64,000 nucleotides of DNA from Pontiellaceae bacterium B1224 (GTDB lineage Bacteria > Verrucomicrobiota > Kiritimatiellia > Kiritimatiellales > Pontiellaceae), in assembly GCA_029432815.1 (NCBI GenBank), contig JAROBA010000015.1, positions 54,782 to 118,781 of the forward strand. The letters run 5' to 3'. The position numbers and the translations under genes are program-made. Positions within the stretch are counted from its first letter, which is position 1. Each line of letters starts with the position of its first letter. Shown here in pieces: positions 9,601 through 17,501 of this stretch. The notes below the pieces were generated by a model. That model had not been told where the DNA came from and searched no databases. It saw nothing but the letters and a program-made list of their open reading frames with translations.

Positions 9601-10835
9601 TCTACTACTACACCGGCGATAACCTGCAGTGCGTCCGCGTCGGGGATTGGAAACTCCATATTCCGCGCACCGAATATCAGCTGCCGTGGTGGGATCAGAT
9701 TAAGCCGCCGCCCTCGACCTACAGTCTCTACAATCTGGTGAGCGATGTGCATGAGGACATCAATGTGGCGGAGGACCATCCGGACATCGTGGCCGCCCTG
9801 AGCAACCTCGCGGCAAACATTGTCCTGGAGCTCGGCAATCCCGATCCAACCACTGGAACCATGATTTGGGGCAGTGGGCAGCGGGGAACCGGGACGCTCT
9901 TTCCCGAAGTGCCGACCATCGTCAATAATGAGTCGGACTACAGCTATGTGCCGGACTGGAACACCCTTTCGGATGCTGAAAAAGGGCGGGGAAAAACTCG
10001 CATGGGCATGGGCGGCGCCGTTGATGTGGCAAATGAATTCCTGGATGGCTCCACCCTGCCGCATGGCTGGCAGTATCTGGACGCTTCCGCCCCCGCCGGC
10101 GGGGGCGAGGTGGCCATGACGCCCGGCTCAACGGTCGGAACGCAGGGCAACACCGGCTTCGCCGGAACGGGCTCTGCCGCGCTGATCGGCAGTGCTTCAA
10201 CAGGCAGTTTTTTGATCGATGCAGGGAACTCCGCCAATAACGGCGTCGCAGGAACCGATCTGCTGGTAGTGCCGGAAGACTATGTCATTGTCCGCTATAC
10301 CATCGACGAAAATGATATCGCTTACGGGAAGACCGTTGCACGCATCACCGGTAGCTTCCGCGATGGGGTTGGCGGAACGTTGGATGATTCGATTACTGCC
10401 CAGGTATTTCATAACGGAACCGAGCTGTTTTCAGTAACGGGCTCAGCGGGCAGGCTTGTAGAGTCTGCCGGCACTTTCGACCTCAGCGGCATCAGTGTAG
10501 CCGAAGGCGACACGATCAGTTTTGTAACCGGAAGCAACGGTAACAGCGATGGCGACGAAGCGGCACTGCGGGCCTCGATTCAGTTTGAAGTCAGCACGAA
10601 TGTCTCAGAACATGTTGCGACCATCGAATCGGGTGGATTCTTTATGGAGGGAACGGCAACGCTGCAATTCAGCGGCACACCCGGTCAGGGCTACCGCGTT
10701 GAACAGACTTCCGATCTCACCGTTTCCAATGGTTGGAACGTGGTTGATCAGCTTCCCTTCCTTCCAGCCTCTCCATACAGTGTGTATGTAGAAGCAACGG
10801 ATGACCAAGGCTTCTGGCGAATCGGGTTGGATTGA
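6684..10835 (+). CDS. Five-part secreted modular S1 sulfatase with two IDFG modules
   Basis: The ATG at 6684 is chosen over the longer frame (from 6576) because GAGGGGAAG lies 7 bp upstream and a signal peptide (MKTLITILMGLALP...AQA) follows at once. The 1383-residue product has two IDFG modules (about 22-225 and 232-410), a LamG-like beta-sandwich (about 425-635), an S1 sulfatase (about 645-1092), a galactose-binding-like beta domain (about 1105-1300) and the shared C-terminal module (YRVEQTSDL...W). Cys695 in CSPSR is the predicted formylglycine; IGKWHLG and SSDNG are also present. The sulfatase part closely matches the standalone gene at 27093, including the FYYY...NLQCVRVGDWKLH and TGTLFPEVP segments. 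The natural substrate cannot be read from the sequence. Confidence 0.92.
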   Translation: MKTLITILMGLALPFAAQAGITLGQTLGIDFGGSNAVGVTQFNVMGPYGGNNTTLGVAGNAVLTDNSLVDTTGAAVSGVEFIFQNAGQISWDFGLGGGGVVGTDGDGALIADLSVYGDGLICNDASGRALTAGVDFMVFTFTGLDDSLSYNLSIGHDRDSANFNYTFSADGQSATTDSTGASGAGYASFTGLSTDGSGNLVISATGEGTAAHITVAAMTLTAVTPPMPSMELGDVICVDFGTTLPGIGNYNVINSGSLSITNLILFSDGTPVGVDLEVTATNPFDGAGCIASTAGLDNINDTDADVYADTFLSADGSNGAGNDIITLTFTGLDDSLYYNLSGTLARSSGGENFSTTWAVAGADPLIADGTAANGAVDFKSLVSVGGILTVTLTDNVRQSGLAQLALVATDVPPATELPPAPELPEGVTVYFDPTVSDASVAAVDLDAVTIGGSWDAAVSDVSRFNENINGFLYVMDGASAQGDYMELILDGGGLDFSATDVAINFEMLATRASADSNMHSTLIGYDGTNEIFRLKYVSHSTLAQDIITASSGDGDESMGFTPLTQINTTATPSGLQDFRIVLSGSQVSFSGSSLTAQDGPVLNSTQTLTSLKWEITGTATDNQGFWLDDIRIWNGLPKAPREATDRPNIIFVLMDDMGYSDISCYGATKVDTPNLDAMASGGMQFTNFLSAANVCSPSRAAFLTGAYPQRCGIPMAVNHPLENHWFLGLDPDEITLAEQCRNQGYKTFMIGKWHLGTEDVFLPFNQGFDRWLGTWGNGGEVFDDNEVIYSTFPETIITGLYTQRIREHIRENRDKPFFIYYAHNYPHTPFTEGNAFDGSTGSGERSDVLKEVDWGMGQMIGELEAQGLLENTMIVFSSDNGAVPPSAYANAPFRGSKYVTWEGGHRVPFIVYWKGQILTPGELASPQVWAMDLFPTVTELIGAEMPDDRVYDGTSLVPLLTDEAIARDADEPFYYYTGDNLQCVRVGDWKLHIPRTEYQLPWWDQIKPPPSTYSLYNLVSDVHEDINVAEDHPDIVAALSNLAANIVLELGNPDPTTGTMIWGSGQRGTGTLFPEVPTIVNNESDYSYVPDWNTLSDAEKGRGKTRMGMGGAVDVANEFLDGSTLPHGWQYLDASAPAGGGEVAMTPGSTVGTQGNTGFAGTGSAALIGSASTGSFLIDAGNSANNGVAGTDLLVVPEDYVIVRYTIDENDIAYGKTVARITGSFRDGVGGTLDDSITAQVFHNGTELFSVTGSAGRLVESAGTFDLSGISVAEGDTISFVTGSNGNSDGDEAALRASIQFEVSTNVSEHVATIESGGFFMEGTATLQFSGTPGQGYRVEQTSDLTVSNGWNVVDQLPFLPASPYSVYVEATDDQGFWRIGLD
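10724..10738 (+). repeat. 15-bp dispersed palindrome, exact copy in coding DNA
   Basis: TTCCAATGGTTGGAA lies inside the last module of the modular sulfatase, where it encodes part of SNGWN. It is identical to seven other copies in the window, read on one strand or the other. Confidence 0.8.
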
Positions 10836-10841
10836 AAAAAG

Positions 10842-10856
10842 TTTCAACCATTGGAA
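10842..10856 (+). repeat. 15-bp dispersed palindrome, one mismatch, just after a stop codon
   Basis: TTTCAACCATTGGAA differs from the consensus TTCCAACCATTGGAA at one base. It begins 7 bp after the stop codon of the modular sulfatase, as the first copy pair does after the stop at 3099. With the exact copy at 10724 it could form a long-range inverted pair. Confidence 0.65.
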
Positions 10857-10886
10857 AACGGCGGCCGATCACGGTCCGCGCCTGAG

Positions 10887-10926
10887 AATACCCTTTTCCG
10901 GCGATAGTCAGTTTTCTGCTTATAGT
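10887..10926 (+). promoter_or_regulatory. Conserved 20-bp upstream element plus -10-like box (copy 2)
   Basis: AATACCCTTTTCCGGCGATA at 10887-10906 is identical to the copy at 3216. GCGCCTGA stands just before it, as it does before copy 3. A TTATAGT box begins 13 bp downstream. It lies about 100 bp before the next ATG. Confidence 0.6.
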
Positions 10927-11009
10927 TTACATTTTTTCGGTTGGTCGTGAATAACGAGTTTTAGGGGAAGGCTTGTATTAATGTGAAACAAAGCAAACAG
11001 GAGATATAA

Positions 11010-13259
11010 ATGAAGAAATTATTAGCAATACTGTTGGGGGTGGGCATATCCGCGTCGTACGGTGCAATAACGGTCACTCCGGTCGGTGACGGCAGCGGAT
11101 ATGATGAAGTGGGAATGGACGACTTTCGCTCATCCAGTGTCGCCAAAGGCTTTGATGGTGATGGCGACAATATTTACGGGACTGAAGGGAATTATTTTAC
11201 AGGAGACGGTACGACAGTAGGGAATGGTTTAACTCCTGCTTACACCCAAACCGGTGCGTCCTGGGCCTCATTTGCCAATGGAGCTAATCTGGTCAACTTT
11301 ACTGCCAATGATACCGGCGCCTATGGTACCATCGATAATCCCACTCTTTCCGGAGAAACGGTGGATGACTGGAATTATGTAGGAATAAGCATTGCAACTG
11401 CAGCAGCTGGCGGTGGTACTTCTGCGGTTGGTGCGTGGAGTGAAATATTGCTTTTTGACATCAACGGTGCTCCAGAGAACTTCCGCATCGGTTTGTTGAC
11501 GGGCAAGCAGAGTACTGCTGATGGGCGTTGGGATCCGACAGGCTTGAGGTTGACGGTTGATGGCGGGATGTCAGCTGAAGTACTGGATATTCCCAATAAT
11601 GGTAACACGGATTCCGGCTGGGTATTTTTTGACGTCGACCTCAATGGTGCTCCAAACGGCAGGCTCATCATTGAAGGACAGCAGCGCCTGGCTGGTCAGG
11701 GAGTAAGTCTTGTTGGGGTGACATTTGATACCATCGTGCTTCCTGATAATGCATACCTGACACTCTCCGCCAGCGATGTTTCATTGGATCTGGTGGCTCC
11801 CGACACGACTGTCAATGCAGCCGTTACGGCGAGTTACAATGCAGGGCAGGCCGCTTCCGGTGATATTACAATTATTTCGGCGGTGGCTGATAGCGGATTC
11901 AGTGCTTCCCTGACCGATCCTGTGCTGGGCAGCAGCGATCTAGAAGAAGTCATCACGGTGACTTACGATAATGCGGTTATTGGCCTTGCCAACGGGGAAT
12001 CCACGAATTCCACGCTGGAAATTATCTGGCAGGAGTCCGGCGGAGTAGTCAATACCTCAAGCATCCCGTTGGATGTAACCTATATTAATGAACCCAACCG
12101 TTTTGACCTGACGCCCGCTTCGCTCTCGTTTACCCTGTATAATCCGGAAACGAGTGTCGACGGCACGATTGTGGCTTCATATATCGAAGGAACGATTCCA
12201 GCAGCTGTTGAAATTATTTCAGTGGTTGCAACCAATGGTTTCTCTGTTGACCCATCTAGTTTTATTCTGAGTTCGGGCAATACGAACCAGACCATCACGG
12301 TAACCTATTCGAATACGGGAGCCTTGGTGAAACATGGCGATACGGCGGAGTCCGCCGTGGTTGTCACCTGGACAGAAACGGGCTCCGGAGTAACCAATAC
12401 CGTCAATGGATCGGTGGATGTGTTCTATTACAGCCCGACTGTTAATGCCATGCTGATTGCCGGATATGACTTTGATGACGGCACAGGCACTGAGACAACC
12501 GATGTCACGGATTACAACCAATATGTCGTTGCCAGCGGGTATGGCGTGGGTACCGGCCTGGTCAGCGTGATCAGTGCCAACGGCAACGCTCTGTTCGAAG
12601 AGGTGGATGCTGAAGGAAACCTGTTCGGCACAACGAACGGTATCTCGTTCGGCAGCGCAAGCTCCTCATTGCTCTACACCCTGATGAACGACGAGGACAA
12701 TCTCGCGCTGGCCATGACCAATGCGGACTACATGGTCTTCACCGTTTCTGTGAACGATGATTACGTCATGGATCTGACCAGCTTCACCTTCCGTTCGCGC
12801 GTGAATCAGCTGGTTTCGTCGGCCGAGCGCTGGGCGCTCTTCTCGTCGGTGGGTGGTTTTGAATCCCCCGGCGATGCCATCGCAACGGGGCAGACTACTG
12901 TCACCCATACATACGTCAACAATGTGGTCGACCTGTCGGCGGCCGCTTTCCAGAATCTCGATGGAGAAGTCGAATTCCGTCTTTACATCTATGGCGGGGC
13001 CTCAGGGTACAGTTCTGCCACGATGTTTGATAAGGTGGTTCTGAATGGCCGTGTGTATGGCCTGGATGTTCCGCCGTTTAGTGCTTCCATGGTTGAAGGA
13101 GCTCTCATCATGTCCTGGGCGGACGGCCGCAGCTACAATGTATTGACAAATTCCGACCTGGCGTATGGCTCGTGGGAAATGTCGAAAACCGGTGTGCCGT
13201 CTCCGGTGACCAATGCCGTCAGTGAGGAAGCCGTGTTGTTCTTCAAGCTTGGGAAATAA
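11010..13259 (+). CDS. Secreted modular protein with two Ig-like repeats and the shared C-terminal module
   Basis: The product is a 749-residue secreted protein (signal MKKLLAILLGVG...SYG) with an AGGAGAT ribosome binding site. Residues 20-245 form an unrecognised beta-rich region with DGDGD loops and a segment on reported mass or size of objects (EILLFDINGAPENFRIGLLTG). Two Ig-like repeats follow, at about 248-355 (SLDLVAPDTTV, IGLANGESTNST) and 365-475. A domain at about 481-680 (GYDFDDGTGTETTD, FTVSVNDDYVMDLTSF) resembles the PEP-CTERM-associated jelly-roll segments of Verrucomicrobia. The end is the shared module (YNVLTNSDLAYGSWEM). No enzymatic motif is visible. It is organised like the protein at 3421 and probably has a related surface or binding role. 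The upstream 20-bp element suggests shared control with it. Confidence 0.85.
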   Translation: MKKLLAILLGVGISASYGAITVTPVGDGSGYDEVGMDDFRSSSVAKGFDGDGDNIYGTEGNYFTGDGTTVGNGLTPAYTQTGASWASFANGANLVNFTANDTGAYGTIDNPTLSGETVDDWNYVGISIATAAAGGGTSAVGAWSEILLFDINGAPENFRIGLLTGKQSTADGRWDPTGLRLTVDGGMSAEVLDIPNNGNTDSGWVFFDVDLNGAPNGRLIIEGQQRLAGQGVSLVGVTFDTIVLPDNAYLTLSASDVSLDLVAPDTTVNAAVTASYNAGQAASGDITIISAVADSGFSASLTDPVLGSSDLEEVITVTYDNAVIGLANGESTNSTLEIIWQESGGVVNTSSIPLDVTYINEPNRFDLTPASLSFTLYNPETSVDGTIVASYIEGTIPAAVEIISVVATNGFSVDPSSFILSSGNTNQTITVTYSNTGALVKHGDTAESAVVVTWTETGSGVTNTVNGSVDVFYYSPTVNAMLIAGYDFDDGTGTETTDVTDYNQYVVASGYGVGTGLVSVISANGNALFEEVDAEGNLFGTTNGISFGSASSSLLYTLMNDEDNLALAMTNADYMVFTVSVNDDYVMDLTSFTFRSRVNQLVSSAERWALFSSVGGFESPGDAIATGQTTVTHTYVNNVVDLSAAAFQNLDGEVEFRLYIYGGASGYSSATMFDKVVLNGRVYGLDVPPFSASMVEGALIMSWADGRSYNVLTNSDLAYGSWEMSKTGVPSPVTNAVSEEAVLFFKLGK

Positions 13260-13284
13260 GTGATCAACCGAGGTTAACAACTAT

Positions 13285-13312
13285 GGGGAGACCCTTGGGG
13301 GCTCCCCGTCTA
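13285..13312 (+). terminator. Possible weak terminator hairpin
   Basis: GGGGAG (13285-13290) can pair with CTCCCC (13302-13307). The 3' side has an A-tract rather than a T-tract, so rho-independent termination on the plus strand is uncertain. Position 25 bp after a stop codon is the main support. Confidence 0.35.
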
Positions 13313-13424
13313 AAAAAGGTACAAAGAAGGGAAATCAAACAGTCCCTGCGATACGGTGGTTAGTTGTTAACCCGAATGCTGTAATGCCTCGCACCGAATC
13401 TGTTTTCGCGTCAATTAGCGTCTA

Positions 13425-13589
13425 CTTATCCGCCATAGCCTTGGGTTTGATACCCCGCCGCTTGCGGCGAAAAATGTAGATGGAGCTTCCAGCTCCATTG
13501 CGCACGGCGGGCATTCACGCGCAACGAAGCTTCGTCTACGATACCCCGCAGCTTGCTGCGGGGAGCTTCATTGGCGTTTCCTGGATAAG
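13425..13589 (+). repeat. Mosaic of perfect palindromes with inverted outer ends (REP/MITE-like)
   Basis: The outer ends CTTATCC (13425-13431) and GGATAAG (13583-13589) are inverted copies. Inside are CGCCGC-TT-GCGGCG (13456-13469), ATGGAGCT-TCC-AGCTCCAT (13480-13498), ACGAAGCTTCGT (13524-13535) and CCCCGCAGC-TT-GCTGCGGGG (13544-13563). The last gives the widespread repeat peptide SKLRGI when translated. No transposase gene is nearby, so this would be a non-autonomous element. Confidence 0.65.
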
Positions 13590-13596
13590 CGCCTGA

Positions 13597-13643
13597 AATA
13601 CCCTTTTCCGGCGATAGCACGCATGGGGTCTGGCTGTTATTTT
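13597..13643 (+). promoter_or_regulatory. Conserved 20-bp upstream element (copy 3) ahead of the long gene run
   Basis: AATACCCTTTTCCGGCGATA at 13597-13616 is identical to copies 1 and 2. An AT-rich stretch with TTATTTT begins about 20 bp downstream, and the first gene of the 21-gene run starts at 13705. Confidence 0.6.
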
Positions 13644-13704
13644 ATTTTTTTGGTAATTGTGTGCTGAAACTCGTTGAATAGATGGGTGCCGGTAAAGGAG
13701 ACAA

Positions 13705-14667
13705 ATGAATAAGGTTGATTTGAGTTTATTGGTAGGAGTGGCGGGTTGGTTGTGCGCCACGACGCAGGCGGAAATAAAGACGGTCGAAGTAACCCATTCC
13801 GAGCTGCAGGGCATCGGGGTGGAAGCGGGCGTAATGCGCCGGGATCCGAGCGACGTGATCAAGGTCGGAGACCTCTACTATGTCTGGTATTCAAAGGGGC
13901 CGATTTCGCCCGGCTACGATGCAACGGTTTGGTATGCCACCTCGCCCGACGGTTTCAACTGGATGGAACAGGGCATGGCGCTGGCCAAAGGCGAGCCCGG
14001 CACGTGGGAGGCGGGCAGTGTGTTCACGCCCAACATTCTCGTGGCCGAGGGAAATTACTGGCTGTTCTATACAGGCACTTCCATACCCTATGAAAAACCT
14101 TTTAATCCGGATTCCAAAATCGGCATCGCGGTATCGGATTCGCCCGACGGTCCCTGGAAACGCCTTGCCACGAACCCGGCGCTGAAAAACAGCGACAATC
14201 CCGATGAGTTCGACAGCCACCTGATTGACGATGCCTGCCTGATCGTCCGTGATGGAAAATACTGGTTTTATTACAAGGGACGGCAACTGGGAAAAAGCCC
14301 GTCACAGACCCAGATGGGGCTGGCGATCGCGGATAGACCGGAAGGACCCTACATTAGGCATCCGGAAAATCCGGTAATCCCCGGCAATCACGAAGTACTG
14401 GTCTGGCCGCAGGGCACAGGCGTGGCCGCCATGATCGGTACCACCGGCCCGAAAGATATCACGAATTCAATTCTCTATTCGGATGACGGCGTTCATTTTT
14501 CTAAAACCGCCAGGGTGAAAAACGGTCCGTGGGCCGGGGGCGCCTATCGCCCGGAGGCATTTACGGATAGCGGTAAGGGTACGTTGCCCGAATGGGGCGT
14601 CGAAATTGCACGAGAAAAAAAATCACTGCCGTTTATCGGTCGGTTTGATGTTACGGAAGGAGAATAA
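13705..14667 (+). CDS. GH117-like exo-glycosidase (five-bladed propeller), copy 1
   Basis: A 320-residue secreted protein with an AAAGGAG ribosome binding site. RRDPSDVIKVGDLYYVWY, TVWYATSPDG, FTPNILV, WLFYTG, KIGIAVSDSPDGPW and YRPEAFTD are GH117 hallmarks. Characterised GH117 enzymes remove terminal 3,6-anhydro-alpha-L-galactose from agar-type oligosaccharides. A different 3,6-anhydro sugar or related terminus is possible for this divergent branch. The candidate acids in RRDPSD and LIDDACL are retained. Two further paralogues lie at 21957 and 22927. It is the first gene of the long run, ends 1 bp before the DUF6786-like gene, and is preceded by a 20-bp regulatory element, so it may define the unit's inducer or main product. 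Confidence 0.85.
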   Translation: MNKVDLSLLVGVAGWLCATTQAEIKTVEVTHSELQGIGVEAGVMRRDPSDVIKVGDLYYVWYSKGPISPGYDATVWYATSPDGFNWMEQGMALAKGEPGTWEAGSVFTPNILVAEGNYWLFYTGTSIPYEKPFNPDSKIGIAVSDSPDGPWKRLATNPALKNSDNPDEFDSHLIDDACLIVRDGKYWFYYKGRQLGKSPSQTQMGLAIADRPEGPYIRHPENPVIPGNHEVLVWPQGTGVAAMIGTTGPKDITNSILYSDDGVHFSKTARVKNGPWAGGAYRPEAFTDSGKGTLPEWGVEIAREKKSLPFIGRFDVTEGE

Positions 14668-14668
14668 G

Positions 14669-15907
14669 ATGAAATCTACAATAGGATTAGGTGTCGCGGC
14701 GATGAGTTTGGTTTGCGGAACGGCATTGGCAGAGACAGGTGGAAGTGGTGATTTCGCCGATGATGTAGCATTCCTGAAAGAGCACACATCCATTGTGCTG
14801 TTGAGGTCGGGAGATGCTGCGGTTGCGGTGGCACCGGAGTATCAGGGCAGAGTGATGACAAGCACCTTTGATCGCACGGCTGGCCCCAGTTTCGGCTGGA
14901 TTAACCGACCCGTAATCGAAGCGGGAATTCTTTCTGATGAAGAGAAGAAAGGAAAACTCGAAGAGCATATCTATATCTTTGGCGGGGAGGAACGATTCTG
15001 GCTCGGTCCGGAAGGCGGCCAGTATGCACTCTTTTTCAAGCCGGGAACCCAGTTTGAATTTTCCGATTGGACAACGCCGCCGGTAATCGATACCGAGGGG
15101 TTTAAAATGTTTTCGGAAGATAACAGTTCCGCCACGTTTACTCACGATGCCGAGTTGGTTAATTACAGTGGAACAGAATTCAAAGTGGGCATCGAGCGCA
15201 CGGTGAAGCTGCTGGATAAAGCGGAAGCCTCCGAACTGCTGGGTGTTGAACTCGGCGAAGGCCTGCGCATGGTGGGTTATGAAACCGACAACCGGATCAC
15301 CAACACCGGTTCCAATGCCTGGAAACCGGAAACCGGGCTGCTCTCCATCTGGATGCTCGGCATGTATAACCCGTCGCCCGAAACCACCGTCGTCATTCCC
15401 TTTAACAAAGGCGGAGATAAGGCACTCGGCCCCAGAGTGAACGACACCTACTTCGGTGCGATCCCTGAGGACTATCTGCGGGTTGAACGGCAGAAGCTCT
15501 TTTTCAAAGGCGACGGAACGCGGCGCGGTAAAATCGGCATTAGCTCGAAACGTTCCAAGGGTATTGCCGGCAGCTATGATGCCGCTGGGCAGGTGCTCAA
15601 CATTGTCATCTACAACGTACAGGATGCGCCGAACGGCTTTGTTAATTCCATGTGGGAACTGCAGGAAGAACCGTATGCCGGCGATGTAATCAATTCCTAC
15701 AACGACGGTTCTCCAGAAGAGGGCGTCGCTCCGCTGGGACCGTTCTATGAGCTGGAAACCTCCTCGCCCGCCGCCGCCCTTAAGCCCGGCGAAACGATGA
15801 CGCATGTGCAGCGGACCTTCCATATCCAGGGTTCGGAAAAAGAGTTGGATCCCATTGCCCGAAAGCTGCTGGGTGCCAAACTTAACGTCATCAAGACGGC
15901 CTTTTAG
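14669..15907 (+). CDS. DUF6786-like secreted protein
   Basis: The ATG at 14669 has GGAAGGAG upstream and starts a signal peptide (MKSTIGLGVAAM...ALA); the longer frame from 14606 is rejected. The 412-residue protein carries YQGRVMTSTFD, SFGWINRPVIEAG, IFGGEERFWLGPEGGQYALFF and NRITNTGSNAW. This matches the DUF6786 family as I remember it, whose members often sit beside glycosidases in PVC and Bacteroidota polysaccharide clusters. The fold is probably a galactose-mutarotase-like beta-supersandwich. It is translationally close-coupled to the GH117-like gene (1-bp gap), so a role in handling the released sugar, such as mutarotation or binding, is an inference. No catalytic residue can be assigned. 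Confidence 0.75.
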   Translation: MKSTIGLGVAAMSLVCGTALAETGGSGDFADDVAFLKEHTSIVLLRSGDAAVAVAPEYQGRVMTSTFDRTAGPSFGWINRPVIEAGILSDEEKKGKLEEHIYIFGGEERFWLGPEGGQYALFFKPGTQFEFSDWTTPPVIDTEGFKMFSEDNSSATFTHDAELVNYSGTEFKVGIERTVKLLDKAEASELLGVELGEGLRMVGYETDNRITNTGSNAWKPETGLLSIWMLGMYNPSPETTVVIPFNKGGDKALGPRVNDTYFGAIPEDYLRVERQKLFFKGDGTRRGKIGISSKRSKGIAGSYDAAGQVLNIVIYNVQDAPNGFVNSMWELQEEPYAGDVINSYNDGSPEEGVAPLGPFYELETSSPAAALKPGETMTHVQRTFHIQGSEKELDPIARKLLGAKLNVIKTAF

Positions 15908-15959
15908 ATCTTCTTTATTCAACCCCATACTATGTTCGAAACAGTTGGGGTTGGAAGAT
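15908..15959 (+). repeat. Bipartite intergenic hairpin
   Basis: ATCTTC (15908-15913) pairs with GAAGAT (15954-15959), and inside it CAACCCCA (15920-15927) pairs with TGGGGTTG (15946-15953). It begins directly at the stop codon of the DUF6786-like gene and lacks a T-tract. It may cap or process the mRNA between this gene and the sulfatase that starts at 16050. Confidence 0.5.
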
Positions 15960-16037
15960 AAGGCAGGTAAAAAATGGAAGCACGGTGGTGAAAGATTTTT
16001 TACCTGAAATGAATTCTGGATCCGGCATTGCTGCATT

Positions 16038-16052
16038 AGGAGAAATGAATTG
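16038..16052 (+). promoter_or_regulatory. Ribosome binding site deciding a TTG start beside an ATG minicistron
   Basis: AGGAG at 16038-16042 is 7 nt before the TTG at 16050. An ATG at 16045 opens the two-codon frame ATG AAT TGA, whose stop overlaps the TTG by two bases. This could couple or limit translation of the sulfatase. Confidence 0.5.
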
Positions 16053-17501
16053 AACAAAAAAACTCTCGTTGGTTTGATTGTGGCTACCTGTTTCGGGGTA
16101 GCCTCTATTTATGCAACATCCTTTGCTCGTCCTAACGTGGTCATCATTTTGACAGACGATCAGGGCTATGCCGATCTTGGGTGTTTCGGGGGCGATCAGG
16201 TTAAGACCCCCCGAATCGACCGAATGGCGGAAGAGGGCGCGAAGCTGACCAGTTTTTATGTGGCGGGCTCGGTCTGCACGCCGTCCCGCTCAGCCCTGAT
16301 GACGGGGTGTTATCCAAAGCGCATCGGCCTGGCCAACGGCGTTTTCCTCGCCGGGGATGAGAACGGGCTGAATCCCGACGAAATCACCATCGCCGAGATG
16401 CTGAAATCAGCTGGCTACATAACCGGCATGTTCGGGAAGTGGCATTTGGGCGATCAACCGGAGTTCTTGCCGACGCGCCAGGGCTTTGATGAGTTTTTCG
16501 GCATCCCTTACAGCCACGATATCCATCCGTTTCACGGCAACGATAAGAAACATCATTTTCCGCCGTTGCCGCTGATGGATATGGAGACGGTGATTGAAGA
16601 AGATCCCGATGCGGATTACCTGACGAAGCGCATCACCGGGCGGGCGGTGGACTTTATCGAACGGCATAAAGACGAACCGTTCTTTCTCTATGTCCCGCAC
16701 CCGACTCCGCATCGACCGATTCACATGTCGCCACCGTTTATGAAGGATATCCCGGACTCCATTAAAGAAAAGTTGGAAAATGAACAGGGCGTTGACTACG
16801 CAACCCGCGATAAAATTTATAATTATGCGATCAGCGAAATCGACTGGTCGGTCGGGCAAATTCTGGATGCGCTGAAGGCGAACGGCCTCGATGAAAACAC
16901 CGTGGTCATTTTTACATCCGACAACGGGCCATCCGTCGGGAACGCCGCGCCGCTGTCGGGCAAGAAGGGCAGTTCCTATGAAGGCGGTATGCGCGTGCCG
17001 GCCGTGATTCGCTGGCCGGGAAAAATTCCTGAAGGACAGACCCTCGATGAGCTGATGACCGCCATGGATCTTTTTCCAACCATTGGAAAACTCGCCGGAG
17101 CCAAAGTCCCATCCGACCGTGCGATTGACGGCGTGGATATTTGGCCTGTGCTGACGGGGAATGCGGAATCGCCGCATGAGGCCTTCTTCTATTTTAAAGG
17201 TAATCAGCTTAAGGCGGTTCGCTCGGGCAAATGGAAATTTCATTTCGGCAAAGCGAAGGGGAAGGCCGGTAAACGGGGCATGGGATCGAGTTCCTCGATT
17301 ATGGCGCTCTATAATTTGGATACGGATATGGGCGAAACGACCAATGTGCTGGCGTCCAATCCCGAGGTTGCGGAGCGTCTTCGTTCTTACGCGAAAGCTT
17401 TTGAAGCTGAGCTGTCCCAAAACAGCCGCCCCGCCGGATATATTGCCGATGCAAAACCTTTAACCACGAGAAAAACTAAAAGCTTTAATGAGGATGAATG
17501 A
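16050..17501 (+). CDS. S1-family sulfatase
   Basis: The 483-residue product starts at TTG, since no in-frame ATG fits and a Shine-Dalgarno sequence sits 7 nt upstream. After a signal peptide ending near YATSFA come RPNVVIILTDDQGY (metal site), Cys76 in CTPSR (predicted formylglycine), FGKWHLGDQ, HPTPHRP and TSDNG. The segment FLPTRQGFDEFFGIPYSHDI is shared with the sulfatase at 45076, its paralogue. This group resembles arylsulfatase A/GALNS-type enzymes, but the ester position cannot be assigned. LFPTIGKLAG is encoded over an exact copy of the 15-bp palindrome. The stop overlaps the next start by 4 bp (ATGA), indicating translational coupling. Confidence 0.95.
   Translation: MNKKTLVGLIVATCFGVASIYATSFARPNVVIILTDDQGYADLGCFGGDQVKTPRIDRMAEEGAKLTSFYVAGSVCTPSRSALMTGCYPKRIGLANGVFLAGDENGLNPDEITIAEMLKSAGYITGMFGKWHLGDQPEFLPTRQGFDEFFGIPYSHDIHPFHGNDKKHHFPPLPLMDMETVIEEDPDADYLTKRITGRAVDFIERHKDEPFFLYVPHPTPHRPIHMSPPFMKDIPDSIKEKLENEQGVDYATRDKIYNYAISEIDWSVGQILDALKANGLDENTVVIFTSDNGPSVGNAAPLSGKKGSSYEGGMRVPAVIRWPGKIPEGQTLDELMTAMDLFPTIGKLAGAKVPSDRAIDGVDIWPVLTGNAESPHEAFFYFKGNQLKAVRSGKWKFHFGKAKGKAGKRGMGSSSSIMALYNLDTDMGETTNVLASNPEVAERLRSYAKAFEAELSQNSRPAGYIADAKPLTTRKTKSFNEDE
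17074..17088 (+). repeat. 15-bp dispersed palindrome, exact copy in coding DNA
   Basis: TTCCAACCATTGGAA encodes the core of the conserved sulfatase segment LFPTIGK. The same residues are encoded over another exact copy at 44651 in a different sulfatase. Confidence 0.8.

Larger units (their letters stand above)
13260..13704 (+). other. Intergenic region of 445 bp with palindromic mosaic and promoter element
   Basis: No real gene is seen. Reading frames here translate repeat DNA, including the SKLRGI peptide often predicted from such repeats. In order it contains a weak terminator-like stem, a mosaic of short perfect palindromes, copy 3 of the 20-bp element, an AT-rich promoter-like stretch and an AAAGGAG ribosome binding site. 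Confidence 0.7.

Noticed and set aside
13426..13862. Minus-strand small proteins containing NEAPRSKLRGI and similar
   Set aside because: This is translation of a palindromic repeat, a well-known source of false small proteins.
14687..16057. Minus-strand open frame of 456 codons
   Set aside because: Antisense to the DUF6786-like gene, which has a good ribosome binding site, signal peptide and family motifs.
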